This document shows positions 17,196-25,628 of a stretch of DNA of 64,000 nucleotides, piece by piece. Position 1 is the first letter of the stretch, and each line of letters begins with the position of its first letter. The notes under the pieces are model-generated. The model was not told the DNA's origin. It made no database searches and saw only the letters and a list, made by a program, of their open reading frames with translations. This DNA is from DAIDKA01 sp036267975 (GTDB lineage: Bacteria > Pseudomonadota > Gammaproteobacteria > Steroidobacterales > Steroidobacteraceae): NCBI GenBank assembly GCA_036267975.1, contig DATAVA010000041.1:1-64000 (forward strand). The letters run 5' to 3'. A program made the translations under genes and the position numbers.

Positions 17196-18410
17196 TCAGC
17201 GCCCCGCCAGCGTGTCAGTGACGCTCATATGCCGCAGCCGCTGCATCGGAATCGCGGCGCCCGCCAGCGCCAGCAGCAGCGCGCAGCCAAGCGATACCGA
17301 CAACACCCCGAGTGACAGCGCCGGTTGGGGCAGCGAGGCGAGATCCGCGGGCAAGTAGCGGAAGGGTAACCGGGTCATGAGCACGGCTAGGCCCATGCCG
17401 ATGGCGGCACCGGCCAGGCAAGGGATGGCGGCCTCGGCGAACACCAGGGCCATGAGGCCCGACTGACGGTAGCCAAGCGTCTTCAGAACCGCAAATTCGG
17501 AGGTCCGTTCACGAACCGACTGTGCAATGCCATTGCCGGTCAGCAGCAGGATCATGAACAGGCCGGCGCCCGCGATCGGCCAGGTCTTGGCGGCGACGGA
17601 AATTCCGGAATTGACGCCGTCGGCCTCGGCGATCTTGTCGGGAATGGTCAGCGTCGGCGTACCGGAGTTGGTCGTCGCCTGATCGATTCGGACAGCAATC
17701 TGGCTTGCCTGAGTCGCATCGCGCACGGCAACGCGATATTCCCAGGCATAGCCGCGCAGATCCGGCGGACGGGAATTGTCGACGAAGCCCAGGTTGCCCA
17801 GGATCAGATAATCATGCAGCCCACCCTTCATGTTGGGCATTTCCCCGAGCACGTGAAACTGCCAGGCCGGTGCCCCATCGGCGCGTGATCCCATGCCCGG
17901 CGGCGTGAACGCAGTCGATGTGATGATGGGCAGTGTATCGCCGGCCTTCAGTCCCAGCGCCTGTGCCCAGCTGTGCGTCACGAAGACGCCATTCGGTGTC
18001 GCGTGCAGTTGCTCCCACTGCGCGGGCGTGAGTGGCAGCTCCGGCCACGCTGCAGGCATGTATTCGTCCACGGCGTCGACCGCCGCCCGTATATGCGGGT
18101 CGCGGTAGTAGCCGCGCACGAAGTACTCCGCGCTCACCGCAGTGACGCCGTCGATCCGCATGATCGCGTCGCGCAAGGAGAAGGGCAGCAGGATTCCGGT
18201 GGGATTCGCGCTGCTGGGATTCGCACTGGGAAAGCGCGCGTTCACGTACAGACGGTCGAGTCGCGAATTGGTGATGAGTTGGTCATAGGTGGCATGCAGC
18301 CCGACCATGAGACCGAACAGGGCGAATGAAACCGTCACGGCCAGCCAGACCAGGATCGATTCGGCCGGCTTGCGCCACAGCGCGGACCAGACCAGTGGCC
18401 AGTACTTCAC
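17196..18410 (-). CDS. FtsX/MacB-type ABC transporter permease, pair 3, A-type
   Basis: A 404-residue permease starting at GTG 18410. This start is preferred because the protein then begins VKYWPLVWSALWRKP, aligned with the MKYLFLIWSGMWRKR and MKFLPLVWAGLWRRP starts of its paralogues; the upstream extension is arginine-rich and lacks a paralogous match. A periplasmic domain (LGLKAGDTLPII, VLGEMPNMKGG) and a C-terminal bundle with VRERTSEFAVLKTLGYRQSG follow. No strong ribosome site precedes the GTG. It is the first gene of the minus-strand run that continues to 7564. Confidence 0.83.
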   Translation of the reverse strand: MKYWPLVWSALWRKPAESILVWLAVTVSFALFGLMVGLHATYDQLITNSRLDRLYVNARFPSANPSSANPTGILLPFSLRDAIMRIDGVTAVSAEYFVRGYYRDPHIRAAVDAVDEYMPAAWPELPLTPAQWEQLHATPNGVFVTHSWAQALGLKAGDTLPIITSTAFTPPGMGSRADGAPAWQFHVLGEMPNMKGGLHDYLILGNLGFVDNSRPPDLRGYAWEYRVAVRDATQASQIAVRIDQATTNSGTPTLTIPDKIAEADGVNSGISVAAKTWPIAGAGLFMILLLTGNGIAQSVRERTSEFAVLKTLGYRQSGLMALVFAEAAIPCLAGAAIGMGLAVLMTRLPFRYLPADLASLPQPALSLGVLSVSLGCALLLALAGAAIPMQRLRHMSVTDTLAGR

Positions 18411-18540
18411 GCCAGAGCGCTTGCCGTCGTTGCCCGCATGCTCGTCCCCCGCGCGGTCGCGTCGCTGCTCGGTTAATGAGTCTTGGTATCGACCGCGCCC
18501 ATTGGACCGCGCCGGCACCGCGAGGTTCGGTCAGCTTTTT

Positions 18541-18590
18541 ATTGCAATTAATTTAATTAATACTTAAACTAATTAAACTGAATAGGAGAA
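18541..18590 (+). promoter_or_regulatory. AT-rich promoter region of the DUF2975/XRE pair
   Basis: A sharply AT-rich stretch in a GC-rich window. TTGCAA (18542-18547) and TAAACT (18565-18570) with a 17-base spacer can act as -35 and -10. TTAATT/AATTAA repeats run through the spacer and could form an operator for the downstream XRE protein. The ribosome site GGAG (18585-18588) lies 7 bases before the GTG start. Confidence 0.5.
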
Positions 18591-18595
18591 CGACC

Positions 18596-19111
18596 GTGCC
18601 AGAATCCACTTCCAGGCAGGCCACGCTGCGGCGGCAGTCGCGGCTCTTCCGCGCCCTGTCCTCTGTCGCGGTCGTAGTCACCATTGCCGCCGTGCTGTCG
18701 CAGGTGACGATCACCGCAGCCCCGCTTTGGAAAGGGGGACCGGTCGAACACACGCTCCTCAATGTCGTCCGGGAAGTGGTGCTGTCGGTACCGGCGCTGC
18801 TGTATATCGCGGCCCTGTACTGCGCGCGCCGGGTGTTCCTGCGCATCGCCGCCGGCGAGATCTTCGTGCGCACCAACGGCGCGGGGCTGCGCGCGATGGG
18901 GCGCTGCCTGCTGATCGGCGGCCTCTGGGCCGTCGTGGCGGAAGGTCTGGTGCCCTATTCGCCGGATCAGCCGCTCGCGCTCACGATGTCGGAAGTCGCG
19001 CGCAATTCCTCGGACATGGTCCTGGCGGCACTCGGACTGGCACTGACGCTGATCGGCAAGCTGATGGTCGATGCGTCCACCCTCAAATCCCAGATAGACG
19101 AATTCGTCTGA
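18596..19111 (+). CDS. DUF2975 membrane protein
   Basis: A 171-residue protein with about four hydrophobic helices: VAVVVTIAAVLSQVTI, VPALLYIAALYCARRVF, CLLIGGLWAVVAEGL and LAALGLALTLIGKLM. The RRVFLRIAAGEIF segment between helices and the C-terminal LKSQIDEFV are typical of DUF2975 proteins. It starts at GTG 18596 behind GGAG. Its stop overlaps the XRE gene start by one base (TGATG). By family knowledge DUF2975 proteins are almost always paired with small YozG-type XRE regulators; the biological role of the pair is not established. Confidence 0.85.
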   Translation: MPESTSRQATLRRQSRLFRALSSVAVVVTIAAVLSQVTITAAPLWKGGPVEHTLLNVVREVVLSVPALLYIAALYCARRVFLRIAAGEIFVRTNGAGLRAMGRCLLIGGLWAVVAEGLVPYSPDQPLALTMSEVARNSSDMVLAALGLALTLIGKLMVDASTLKSQIDEFV

Positions 19112-19353
19112 TGCCGATCATCGTCACCCTCGACGTCATGCTCGCCAAACGCAAGATGCGCGGCAAGGAACTGTGTGCGCGCATCGGCATGTCCGAAACG
19201 CAGCTGTCGTTGCTGCGCTCCGGAAAGGTGCGCGGTGTGCGCTTCAGCACCATTGCCAAGATGTGTGCCGTCCTCGACTGCACGCCGGGCGAACTTCTGG
19301 ACTATCGCTTTGATGAGTCTGATCTGCTCGAGGAACCGCCCGAAGACGTCTGA
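19111..19353 (+). CDS. Small XRE-family (YozG-like) DNA-binding protein
   Basis: An 80-residue helix-turn-helix protein. The HTH is visible in LDVMLAKRKMRGKELCARIG, MSETQLSLLRSGKVRGVRFS and TIAKMCAVLDCTPGELLDYR, followed by an acidic tail (FDESDLLEEPPEDV). It is translationally coupled to the DUF2975 gene by a one-base overlap. It probably regulates the AT-rich promoter upstream of the pair; this is inferred from the usual arrangement. Confidence 0.87.
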   Translation: MPIIVTLDVMLAKRKMRGKELCARIGMSETQLSLLRSGKVRGVRFSTIAKMCAVLDCTPGELLDYRFDESDLLEEPPEDV

Positions 19354-19379
19354 CCTGGCCGAAACATCAGGGGATCATC

Positions 19380-20492
19380 ATGCGCATCTTCAAGATTCTC
19401 GCACTCGGCCTGGGCGGCATGCTCGTGCTGATGGTCGTGGTCGTGGTCGTGGGCCCCGCGCTGGGATATCGGGCGCACCAGCAACATCGCAACGCCGGGC
19501 CGCTCGCCATAAACACCCCCAACGGCATCGATCGGGGCATGTATGTTCAGATCGGCGGACTGCGCCAATGGCTGCAGATACGCGGCGAGGATCGGAACAA
19601 TCCGGTGCTGCTCTTCGTGCACGGTGGGCCGGCCCTGTCCATGATCCCATTTACGTATCGGTCGATGCGTCCCTGGGAAAAGTACTTCACCATCGTGAGT
19701 TGGGATCAGCGTGGCGCCGGACGCACCTATATGCTCAACGGCGGCGCCGACGAAACCGCGACCGGCATGGACCAGATCGCCGACGACGGGGTCCAGGTGA
19801 CGCAAGTCACGCGCGGCCTGCTGCACAAGGAGCGGATCATCGTCCTGGGAGAATCCTTCGGCAGCGCCGTGGCCCTGGAGATGGTTCGGCGCCGGCCGGA
19901 TCTGTTCTATGCATTCGTGGGCACGGGGCAGATCATCGACATGCCCAGGGGCGAAAGGATTGCATACGACACGCTGCTGCGGGCGGTACGCGCGGCACGC
20001 GACGAGAAAGCGGCCACGCAGCTGGTGGCGCTCGGGCCGCCACCGTATGCGGATCCGTCACGACTGCTGCGGGAACAGCGCATTGAAGCCGATTACCCCG
20101 GGGAACCGGAAGGGATTATGGGCCGGGATTTCATCTACGCTCCGGGATACTCGTTGCGCGAGAGCTTCGAGCTGCTCGTCGGCGCCACGCAGCATCGGAC
20201 CAGACTGATGGCCGAAGCCATGAACTACGAGGCGGCGAGCCGGGGTACGCGCTTCGGGGTTCCGGTGTTCTTCATTCAAGGAGCGCAGGACGCGGTCGCC
20301 CCGGTCCAGCTTGCCGCCGAATACATGATGGCGATTTCGGCTCCGCGCAAGGAGCTGGTGCTGATTCCCGGTGGCGGTCACAACGCCTTCATTCTCTACA
20401 GCCAACGCTTTCTCGATGAACTCAACGCGCGGGTGCGCCCTCTGGCGGTAAGTTCTCAATCGGCAGCGGCGGCAACTCATCGGCCGGAGTGA
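19380..20492 (+). CDS. Alpha/beta hydrolase, proline-iminopeptidase-like, membrane-anchored or exported
   Basis: A 370-residue protein with an N-terminal hydrophobic segment (ILALGLGGMLVLMVVVVVVG). The hydrolase core shows the oxyanion motif LFVHGGPALS, the SWDQRGAGRTY strand typical of proline iminopeptidase relatives, the nucleophile Ser159 in GESFGS, the acid in IQGAQDAVAP and the His in GGGHNAF. It starts 26 bases after the XRE gene and may be co-transcribed with it. Its 3' end overlaps the convergent S9 peptidase gene by 71 bases. The substrate cannot be named; peptides or esters are both possible. Confidence 0.85.
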   Translation: MRIFKILALGLGGMLVLMVVVVVVGPALGYRAHQQHRNAGPLAINTPNGIDRGMYVQIGGLRQWLQIRGEDRNNPVLLFVHGGPALSMIPFTYRSMRPWEKYFTIVSWDQRGAGRTYMLNGGADETATGMDQIADDGVQVTQVTRGLLHKERIIVLGESFGSAVALEMVRRRPDLFYAFVGTGQIIDMPRGERIAYDTLLRAVRAARDEKAATQLVALGPPPYADPSRLLREQRIEADYPGEPEGIMGRDFIYAPGYSLRESFELLVGATQHRTRLMAEAMNYEAASRGTRFGVPVFFIQGAQDAVAPVQLAAEYMMAISAPRKELVLIPGGGHNAFILYSQRFLDELNARVRPLAVSSQSAAAATHRPE

Positions 20493-22398
20493 AGCCAAAG
20501 ACCTGGCCATAGAATGAAAGTTCTGACTGCAGCGAGCGGATGACGTTCTGCGGCTTGCGAAAGCCGTGGCCCTCGCCGTCGAAGAGCACATAGGCAACGG
20601 GCGCGTGCCGTGCGCGCAGCGCATTGACGATGAGCTCGGACTGGTTCGGCGGCACGACCGGATCATCGGCCCCCTGCAGGACCAGCAGCGGGACCTTGAA
20701 GCCATCCAGATGCCGCAGCGGCGAGCGGCTGTCGTAGATCGCCTGGGCCTGTGGCAGCGGCCCGATCAGCGAATCCAGGTAGCGACTTTCGAACTTGTGG
20801 GTATCGTTCGCGAGGGCCGTCATGTCCGAGATGCCGTAGTAATCGGCGCCGGCGCGGAACACATCGCTGGTACACAGTGCGAGCAAAACGGTAAAGCCGC
20901 CCGCGCTGCCGCCGCGAATGGCGGTGCGCAGCGGATCCGCCTGACCGGTGCTGCTTAGGTATTGGGCGGCGGCAATGACGTCGGCGACATCGACGACACC
21001 CCAGTTCCCTTCCAGCTCGCGGCGATAGATGCGCCCGAACCCGGAGCTGCCACCGTAATTGACGTCCACCACGGCAAAACCGCGGCTGGTCCAATATTGC
21101 ACGGCCGGGGAGTACGCGGGCGTGGCCTGGGTGGTCGGTCCGCCATGCACGAGGGTCAGCAAGGGAGGCAATTCGTCAGCGGGCCCGCGAAATGCCGGAT
21201 TGAGCGGCGCATAGTAAAAGCCATGCGCGCGGCGCTCGGGCGTGACGGGAAACTCGATCGGCACCGCCACCGAGATTGCGGCAGGCGCCAGCAGCGCGCC
21301 GCCGGCCGGGCGCAAGGTGTCGCACCGCCCGCTGCTGGCATTGATGCGCACTATTGCCTGTGGCGCGCACGCTGAGCCTGCGACCAGCGCGACGTGGTCC
21401 GCGTCGATACGCGTCAGTTGGTCGAATTGGACATACGGCAGTTCGAGCACCTGCGCGGTACGGCGTCGCAGGTCAATAACGGCGAGGCGGTCGATGCCAT
21501 CCTCGCCGAAGCGGGCGAGCGCGCGGCAGTTGCCGAGCAGTGCATAGTTGGCCTGTCCGAGCTGCCACAGCGGACTCGCGAATTCGGCCGCACGCGGATA
21601 TACCGGACGCACCGCCGCGCCATCCCAGGCATACAGATTCCAGAATCCGCTGCGATCTGAAATGAAGTACAGCGTGCCATCCCCATCCCACTGTGGTTCG
21701 AGCACCGACTCGGAAGGTCCGCCGGCCACCGCCACCGCCCCGTTCAATCGCGATTCGCCGATGTCGGCCACCATCAGGGTGGTCGCATCCCAGGGCATGT
21801 GCGGATGGTTCCAGGCGATGAACGCCAGTCGGCGGCCGTCGGGACTCACGCGCGGGTAAGCGACAAAGTCACTGTCGGCATAAAGCGTGTCACCGGCGCC
21901 GCCGGCGGGCAGCCGAATGCGCACCAATGCATTGCGCACCGTGCGTGGATCGGTGTGATCCTCGCGCACGAATATGAGGTCCGTGACCGCCCCGTCAGCT
22001 GCGCGCAGCGGCACGCCATCGGCGTACCGGTATCCCTGCGGCGTCAGGACTTCGGGATCAGCGCCCGGCGCAAGCCGCTGCAGGCGCTGGTCGGCGAACT
22101 GGGTGTAATAGGCGCTCTCCCCGACGATCAGGTAGGGCGCGGCTCCATATTCGTGAACGCGGGTGCGCACGTTGCGGGTCGCGGGAACCACCGCAATGGC
22201 GGCGCCATCGGCGCCGAGGCGAAACACGCCATGGGCGCCACCCGCGATCGGCACGTTCTGGGTCCAGTACAGCTCACCTTCAACGCTGCGCAGATTCTCG
22301 AATCTGACCTGCGAGTCGGCCAGTCCCTCGGCGGTGAGCGCGGACTGCCATGCGCCGTAGCGTTTGACGACCGGGGACAATTTGGCGGCTTCAGTCAT
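20422..22398 (-). CDS. S9-family peptidase (acylaminoacyl-peptidase / DPP-like), cytoplasmic
   Basis: A 658-residue protein without a signal peptide. A propeller region (~60-360) includes SPDGRRLAFIAWNHPHMPWD and ISDRSGFWNLY. The hydrolase domain has LTLVHGGPTTQ, the nucleophile Ser498 in GGSAGGFT, the acid in LQGADDPVVPP and the His in GEGHGFRKP. The MPWD and DRSGFWNL blocks are typical of cytoplasmic acylaminoacyl-peptidase-like S9 enzymes. It is unrelated in detail to the exported S9 at 13782-15794. It follows the tautomerase gene by 11 bases on the same strand and overlaps the convergent hydrolase. Confidence 0.9.
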   Translation of the reverse strand: MTEAAKLSPVVKRYGAWQSALTAEGLADSQVRFENLRSVEGELYWTQNVPIAGGAHGVFRLGADGAAIAVVPATRNVRTRVHEYGAAPYLIVGESAYYTQFADQRLQRLAPGADPEVLTPQGYRYADGVPLRAADGAVTDLIFVREDHTDPRTVRNALVRIRLPAGGAGDTLYADSDFVAYPRVSPDGRRLAFIAWNHPHMPWDATTLMVADIGESRLNGAVAVAGGPSESVLEPQWDGDGTLYFISDRSGFWNLYAWDGAAVRPVYPRAAEFASPLWQLGQANYALLGNCRALARFGEDGIDRLAVIDLRRRTAQVLELPYVQFDQLTRIDADHVALVAGSACAPQAIVRINASSGRCDTLRPAGGALLAPAAISVAVPIEFPVTPERRAHGFYYAPLNPAFRGPADELPPLLTLVHGGPTTQATPAYSPAVQYWTSRGFAVVDVNYGGSSGFGRIYRRELEGNWGVVDVADVIAAAQYLSSTGQADPLRTAIRGGSAGGFTVLLALCTSDVFRAGADYYGISDMTALANDTHKFESRYLDSLIGPLPQAQAIYDSRSPLRHLDGFKVPLLVLQGADDPVVPPNQSELIVNALRARHAPVAYVLFDGEGHGFRKPQNVIRSLQSELSFYGQVFGFTPADELPPLPIENLPPEGAPAR

Positions 22399-22409
22399 GG
22401 GATGGACGA

Positions 22410-22805
22410 TCAGACCTCAACTTTGTAACCGAGGCCGATCTCATCGCCCGGCTGGCCGCGGAATCCCCAATTGCAGCGCGGGGTCTCCGTGATCGTGATC
22501 TCGATATCGGCGGGCGTTATCTGCGCTGCGGCGCTGATGCGTTCGAACAGCAGTCGAATCAGCTGCTTGCGGGTCGCAAGCGAGCGTCCCTCGAACATGC
22601 TGATTTCGATGATGACGTACCGGTCGGTGCGCCCCTGCCCGCCGGGAATGTAGAAGTTGGCGCGCTCCAAAGGAAAGAAGCGATGCGCGCGCTTGTCCGG
22701 CGGGAATTGCAGGGCCTCGACCACGCAGCCATGAATCGCATCGGACAGCGCGCTGCGTACCGGTACCAGGTACTCGGCGAGCCCGTAGATTTTGACTTGC
22801 GCCAT
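22410..22805 (-). CDS. Tautomerase-superfamily protein
   Basis: A 131-residue protein. MAQVKIYGLAEYL starts at ATG 22805, which has AAGGAG 9 bases upstream; an in-frame start at 22856 lacks this. The core contains FYIPGGQGRTDRYVIIEISMFEGRS (read in two blocks) and TRKQLIRLLFERI, then ADIEITITETPRCNWGF, a pattern seen in tautomerase/MIF-fold proteins of the 4-oxalocrotonate superfamily. The family's catalytic proline normally follows the start Met; here residue 2 is Ala, so activity is uncertain. It heads an operon with the S9 peptidase. Confidence 0.75.
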   Translation of the reverse strand: MAQVKIYGLAEYLVPVRSALSDAIHGCVVEALQFPPDKRAHRFFPLERANFYIPGGQGRTDRYVIIEISMFEGRSLATRKQLIRLLFERISAAAQITPADIEITITETPRCNWGFRGQPGDEIGLGYKVEV

Positions 22806-22886
22806 TGCCGGAGTCTCCTTATTCGGCCGTGCTGTCGTGTCCGCAGTATTATCCAACTGCGGCGGTTACAACAGTTGCGAGGCGAT

Positions 22887-23741
22887 ATGAAAGCGGTGAC
22901 ATTCAGGGTTCTCGGGGTGATCGGCCTTCTCGTGCTCGTCGCGGGCAGCGCCCAGGCGATGGATCTGCAGCTCAAGGGCAAGACGGCGCTGGTGACCGGC
23001 AGCACCGGTGGCATCGGTTACGGCATCGCGAAAGTGCTGCTCACCGAGGGTGCCGCGGTCATCATCAACGGCCGCACCCAGGACTCCGTCGACCGGGCGG
23101 CCGCCTCGCTCACGCGCGCGACCGGCAAGGCGCCATTGGGTTTTGCCGGCGATATGAGCAAGGCGGATGACATCGCGCGGCTCGGCAGGGCCTTCCCGGA
23201 TGTCGACATCCTGATCAATAATGTAGGACGTTACCTGCCGCATGAATTTACGCAGTCCACCGACCAGGACTGGTACCAGACCTTTGATCTGAATGTGATG
23301 TCCGGCGTGCGCCTGTCGCGCATCTACCTGCCGCGCATGAAGCAGCGCAACTGGGGACGCATCATTTTCATTTCCAGCGAGAGCGCGCTGCAGATTCCGG
23401 TCGACAGCGTCCAGTACGGAGTGAGCAAGGCGGCGCAGATTGCCGTGGCGCGCGGTATCGCGGAGGACTGTGCGCGAACGAACATAACGGTCAACAGCAT
23501 TCTGCCCGGCCCAACGCTGGACACGGATGACCCGCGGTCGGCCGCGCGCTTCGGCGGCCGACCGATCGCGGAGGTCGAGGAACAGCTGTTCAAGAACCAG
23601 CGTCCCACCTCGATCATCAAGCGCTTCGCGCGTACCGCGGAAGTGGCTTCACTGGTTGCCTACGTGGCGAGCCCCCTGTCCTCGGCGACCACCGGCGCGG
23701 CGTTGCGGGTCGATGGCGGAGTCGTGAAGAGCGCCTTCTGA
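22887..23741 (+). CDS. Short-chain dehydrogenase/reductase with N-terminal leader
   Basis: A 284-residue SDR. The cofactor motif is TGSTGGIGYG, followed by NNVG, the catalytic Ser in FISSESA and YxxxK in YGVSKAAQ, and the C-terminal GAALRVDGG. The start at ATG 22887 adds a 24-residue signal-peptide-like leader (FRVLGVIGLLVLVAGSAQA) before MDLQLKGKTALVTG. A start at ATG 22959 would give a normal cytoplasmic SDR, but no ribosome site is obvious there, whereas GAGGCGA precedes 22887. Divergent from the tautomerase gene across 81 bases. The substrate is unknown. Confidence 0.85.
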   Translation: MKAVTFRVLGVIGLLVLVAGSAQAMDLQLKGKTALVTGSTGGIGYGIAKVLLTEGAAVIINGRTQDSVDRAAASLTRATGKAPLGFAGDMSKADDIARLGRAFPDVDILINNVGRYLPHEFTQSTDQDWYQTFDLNVMSGVRLSRIYLPRMKQRNWGRIIFISSESALQIPVDSVQYGVSKAAQIAVARGIAEDCARTNITVNSILPGPTLDTDDPRSAARFGGRPIAEVEEQLFKNQRPTSIIKRFARTAEVASLVAYVASPLSSATTGAALRVDGGVVKSAF

Positions 23742-23758
23742 AGGTGCCGTTGATGCCC

Positions 23759-25186
23759 TTATCGGGCGCCGGGCCTGCGCACGAAGAACACGCAGGCCAC
23801 GGCGAAGAGCGAGATGATGGCACCGCACAGAAAGCCACCCCCGACGCCGCCCGCGAGCGCATCGACGGGCGTGCGCCCGCGCGCGGCGAGCGTCGCGGCA
23901 CGTGCGGACATCAAGGCCACGAACAGCGCGACGCCTGCGGCACCGGACACCTGCTGGATCGTGCCGATGACCGCGCTGCCATGCGAGTAGAGGTTTTCCT
24001 TCACTGAGGACAGGCTCAAGGTAAACAGCGGCGTAAACATCAAGGCAAAGCCGATACTCATCACGACGTGTCCGGCGAGGATATAGCCGACCGGAGTGGC
24101 CGGGCCGAGCAGAGTCATCGCCCACAGTACGGCGCTGACGATGACGACGCCGGGTACGAGCAGCCTGGTTGGCCCGATCCTGTCGTACATGCGCCCGACA
24201 TGGGGGCCCAGCAAACCCATCAGCAGCCCGCCGGGCAGCAGCAGCAGTCCGGTCTGCAGGGTATTGAGCCCGAGTACGTTCTGCAGGTAGATCGGCAGCA
24301 GGATGATGGTGCCGAACAGCGCCATCATCATGCTCGCCATGAGCAGTACGGATACGGTGAAATTGCGCGACTCGAACGTGCGCAGGTCCAGCAGCGGGTG
24401 TCCGGTTTTCTGCAGCGCGATCTGCCGCAGGATGAATATGACCAGAAACAGCGCGCCGCCCGCACTCCACGCCGCGGCCGGCACTCTTCCCGGCGCGGTG
24501 GCGACGCCGATATTGCTCAGCCCATAGACGATGCCGCCGAAGGCGAGGCCCGACAGCACTACCGAAATCGCGTCAAGCGCCGCGCGGTGTGGCGTCGTCA
24601 CGTTCTGCATGCGGCGGGCACCCAACGTAAGGGCGCCGAGGGAAATGGGCAGTACCAGCAGGAACATCCAGCGCCAGCTCAGATAGTTGAGGATAACCCC
24701 CGAGATGGTGGGACCAACGGCGGGCGCCACCGATATGACCGTAGTGATGAAGCCCATGGTCTTGCCGCGGCTTTCGGGGGGTGCGAGCGTCATCGCGGTG
24801 GTCATCAGCAGCGGCATCATGATCGCCGTTCCGCACGCCTGAATGATGCGCGCGAGCACGAGCGATTCGAGATTGGACGCGAGGCTCGCGATCAGCGTGC
24901 CCAGCGAGAACAGTGACATCGCCCAGATGAACACCGGCCGCGTGTTCATTCTCTGCAACAGAAAGCCGGTGACCGGAATGACCACCGACATGGTCAGCAG
25001 AAACGCGGTCGTCAGCCACTGCACGGCATCGGCAGTCACCTTCAGATCGTGCATGAGCCGCGGCAGCGCGACCGCCATCAGCGTCTCGTTGAGAATGACC
25101 ACGAAGGTGGCAACGAGCAGCAGGTTGATGACGAGTCGGTTGCGTCCCGCGTTGTCGGTGGGCACCGGTACGACGGTGCTATTCAA
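23759..25186 (-). CDS. MFS drug-efflux transporter, DHA2 (EmrB/QacA) type
   Basis: A 475-residue multi-pass protein. The first helix contains VVILNETLMAVALP, then VTADAVQWLTTAFLLTMSVVIP, motif C as APAVGPTISGVI and LSWRWMFLLVLPI. The length and these motifs fit 14-helix DHA2 proton-driven drug exporters. Its ATG overlaps the HIT-family gene stop by 4 bases (25183-25186), so it is translated from the same message. No membrane-fusion partner is adjacent. The substrate range is unknown. Confidence 0.92.
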   Translation of the reverse strand: MNSTVVPVPTDNAGRNRLVINLLLVATFVVILNETLMAVALPRLMHDLKVTADAVQWLTTAFLLTMSVVIPVTGFLLQRMNTRPVFIWAMSLFSLGTLIASLASNLESLVLARIIQACGTAIMMPLLMTTAMTLAPPESRGKTMGFITTVISVAPAVGPTISGVILNYLSWRWMFLLVLPISLGALTLGARRMQNVTTPHRAALDAISVVLSGLAFGGIVYGLSNIGVATAPGRVPAAAWSAGGALFLVIFILRQIALQKTGHPLLDLRTFESRNFTVSVLLMASMMMALFGTIILLPIYLQNVLGLNTLQTGLLLLPGGLLMGLLGPHVGRMYDRIGPTRLLVPGVVIVSAVLWAMTLLGPATPVGYILAGHVVMSIGFALMFTPLFTLSLSSVKENLYSHGSAVIGTIQQVSGAAGVALFVALMSARAATLAARGRTPVDALAGGVGGGFLCGAIISLFAVACVFFVRRPGAR

Positions 25187-25602
25187 AGCTTTGCACGCAC
25201 GATCGCCGCATACGAATCGAGGGTTGAACGCGTCTCATTGGGAGGAAGCTCCGGGTAAACATGCAGGATCCTGTCGCCTATTTGCCGTGGATGAATGTGG
25301 ATGTGCAAGTGCGGGATTTCCTGGAACGCTGCCACACCGATCGAATGCCACACGCTCAAGCCTTGATTGGGGAAGGCCCGGCCGACGGCGCGGGTGACAC
25401 GCGACACCATGGCCATCAGCGCGGCGCCAGTCATGTCATCGAGCTCGCGCACATCCTGGAGATGCTGTCGCGGCATGACGAGCGTGTGGCCTGGATGGAA
25501 CTGGCGCAGATCGATGACGGCCAGCACCAGGTCATTCTCGCAGACGATGCTGGCGGGCGCGCGTCCTTGTGCGACCGCGCAGAAGACGCAGCCATCGGCC
25601 AT
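25183..25602 (-). CDS. HIT-family nucleotide hydrolase/transferase
   Basis: A 139-residue protein. MADGCVFCAVAQG with ASIVCENDLVLAVIDLRQFHPGH (read in two parts) is followed by LVMPRQH and the histidine triad in PHLHIHIHPR. These are the standard HINT/Fhit-type blocks; the family hydrolyses nucleoside phosphoramidates or dinucleoside polyphosphates. The ATG at 25602 is chosen because it gives the family N-terminus and avoids overlap with the DsbA-like gene. It lies 26 bases after that gene and overlaps the MFS gene by 4 bases. Confidence 0.9.
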   Translation of the reverse strand: MADGCVFCAVAQGRAPASIVCENDLVLAVIDLRQFHPGHTLVMPRQHLQDVRELDDMTGAALMAMVSRVTRAVGRAFPNQGLSVWHSIGVAAFQEIPHLHIHIHPRQIGDRILHVYPELPPNETRSTLDSYAAIVRAKL

Positions 25603-25628
25603 ATCGCTTCCTGGCTGCCCCGTTCGAT

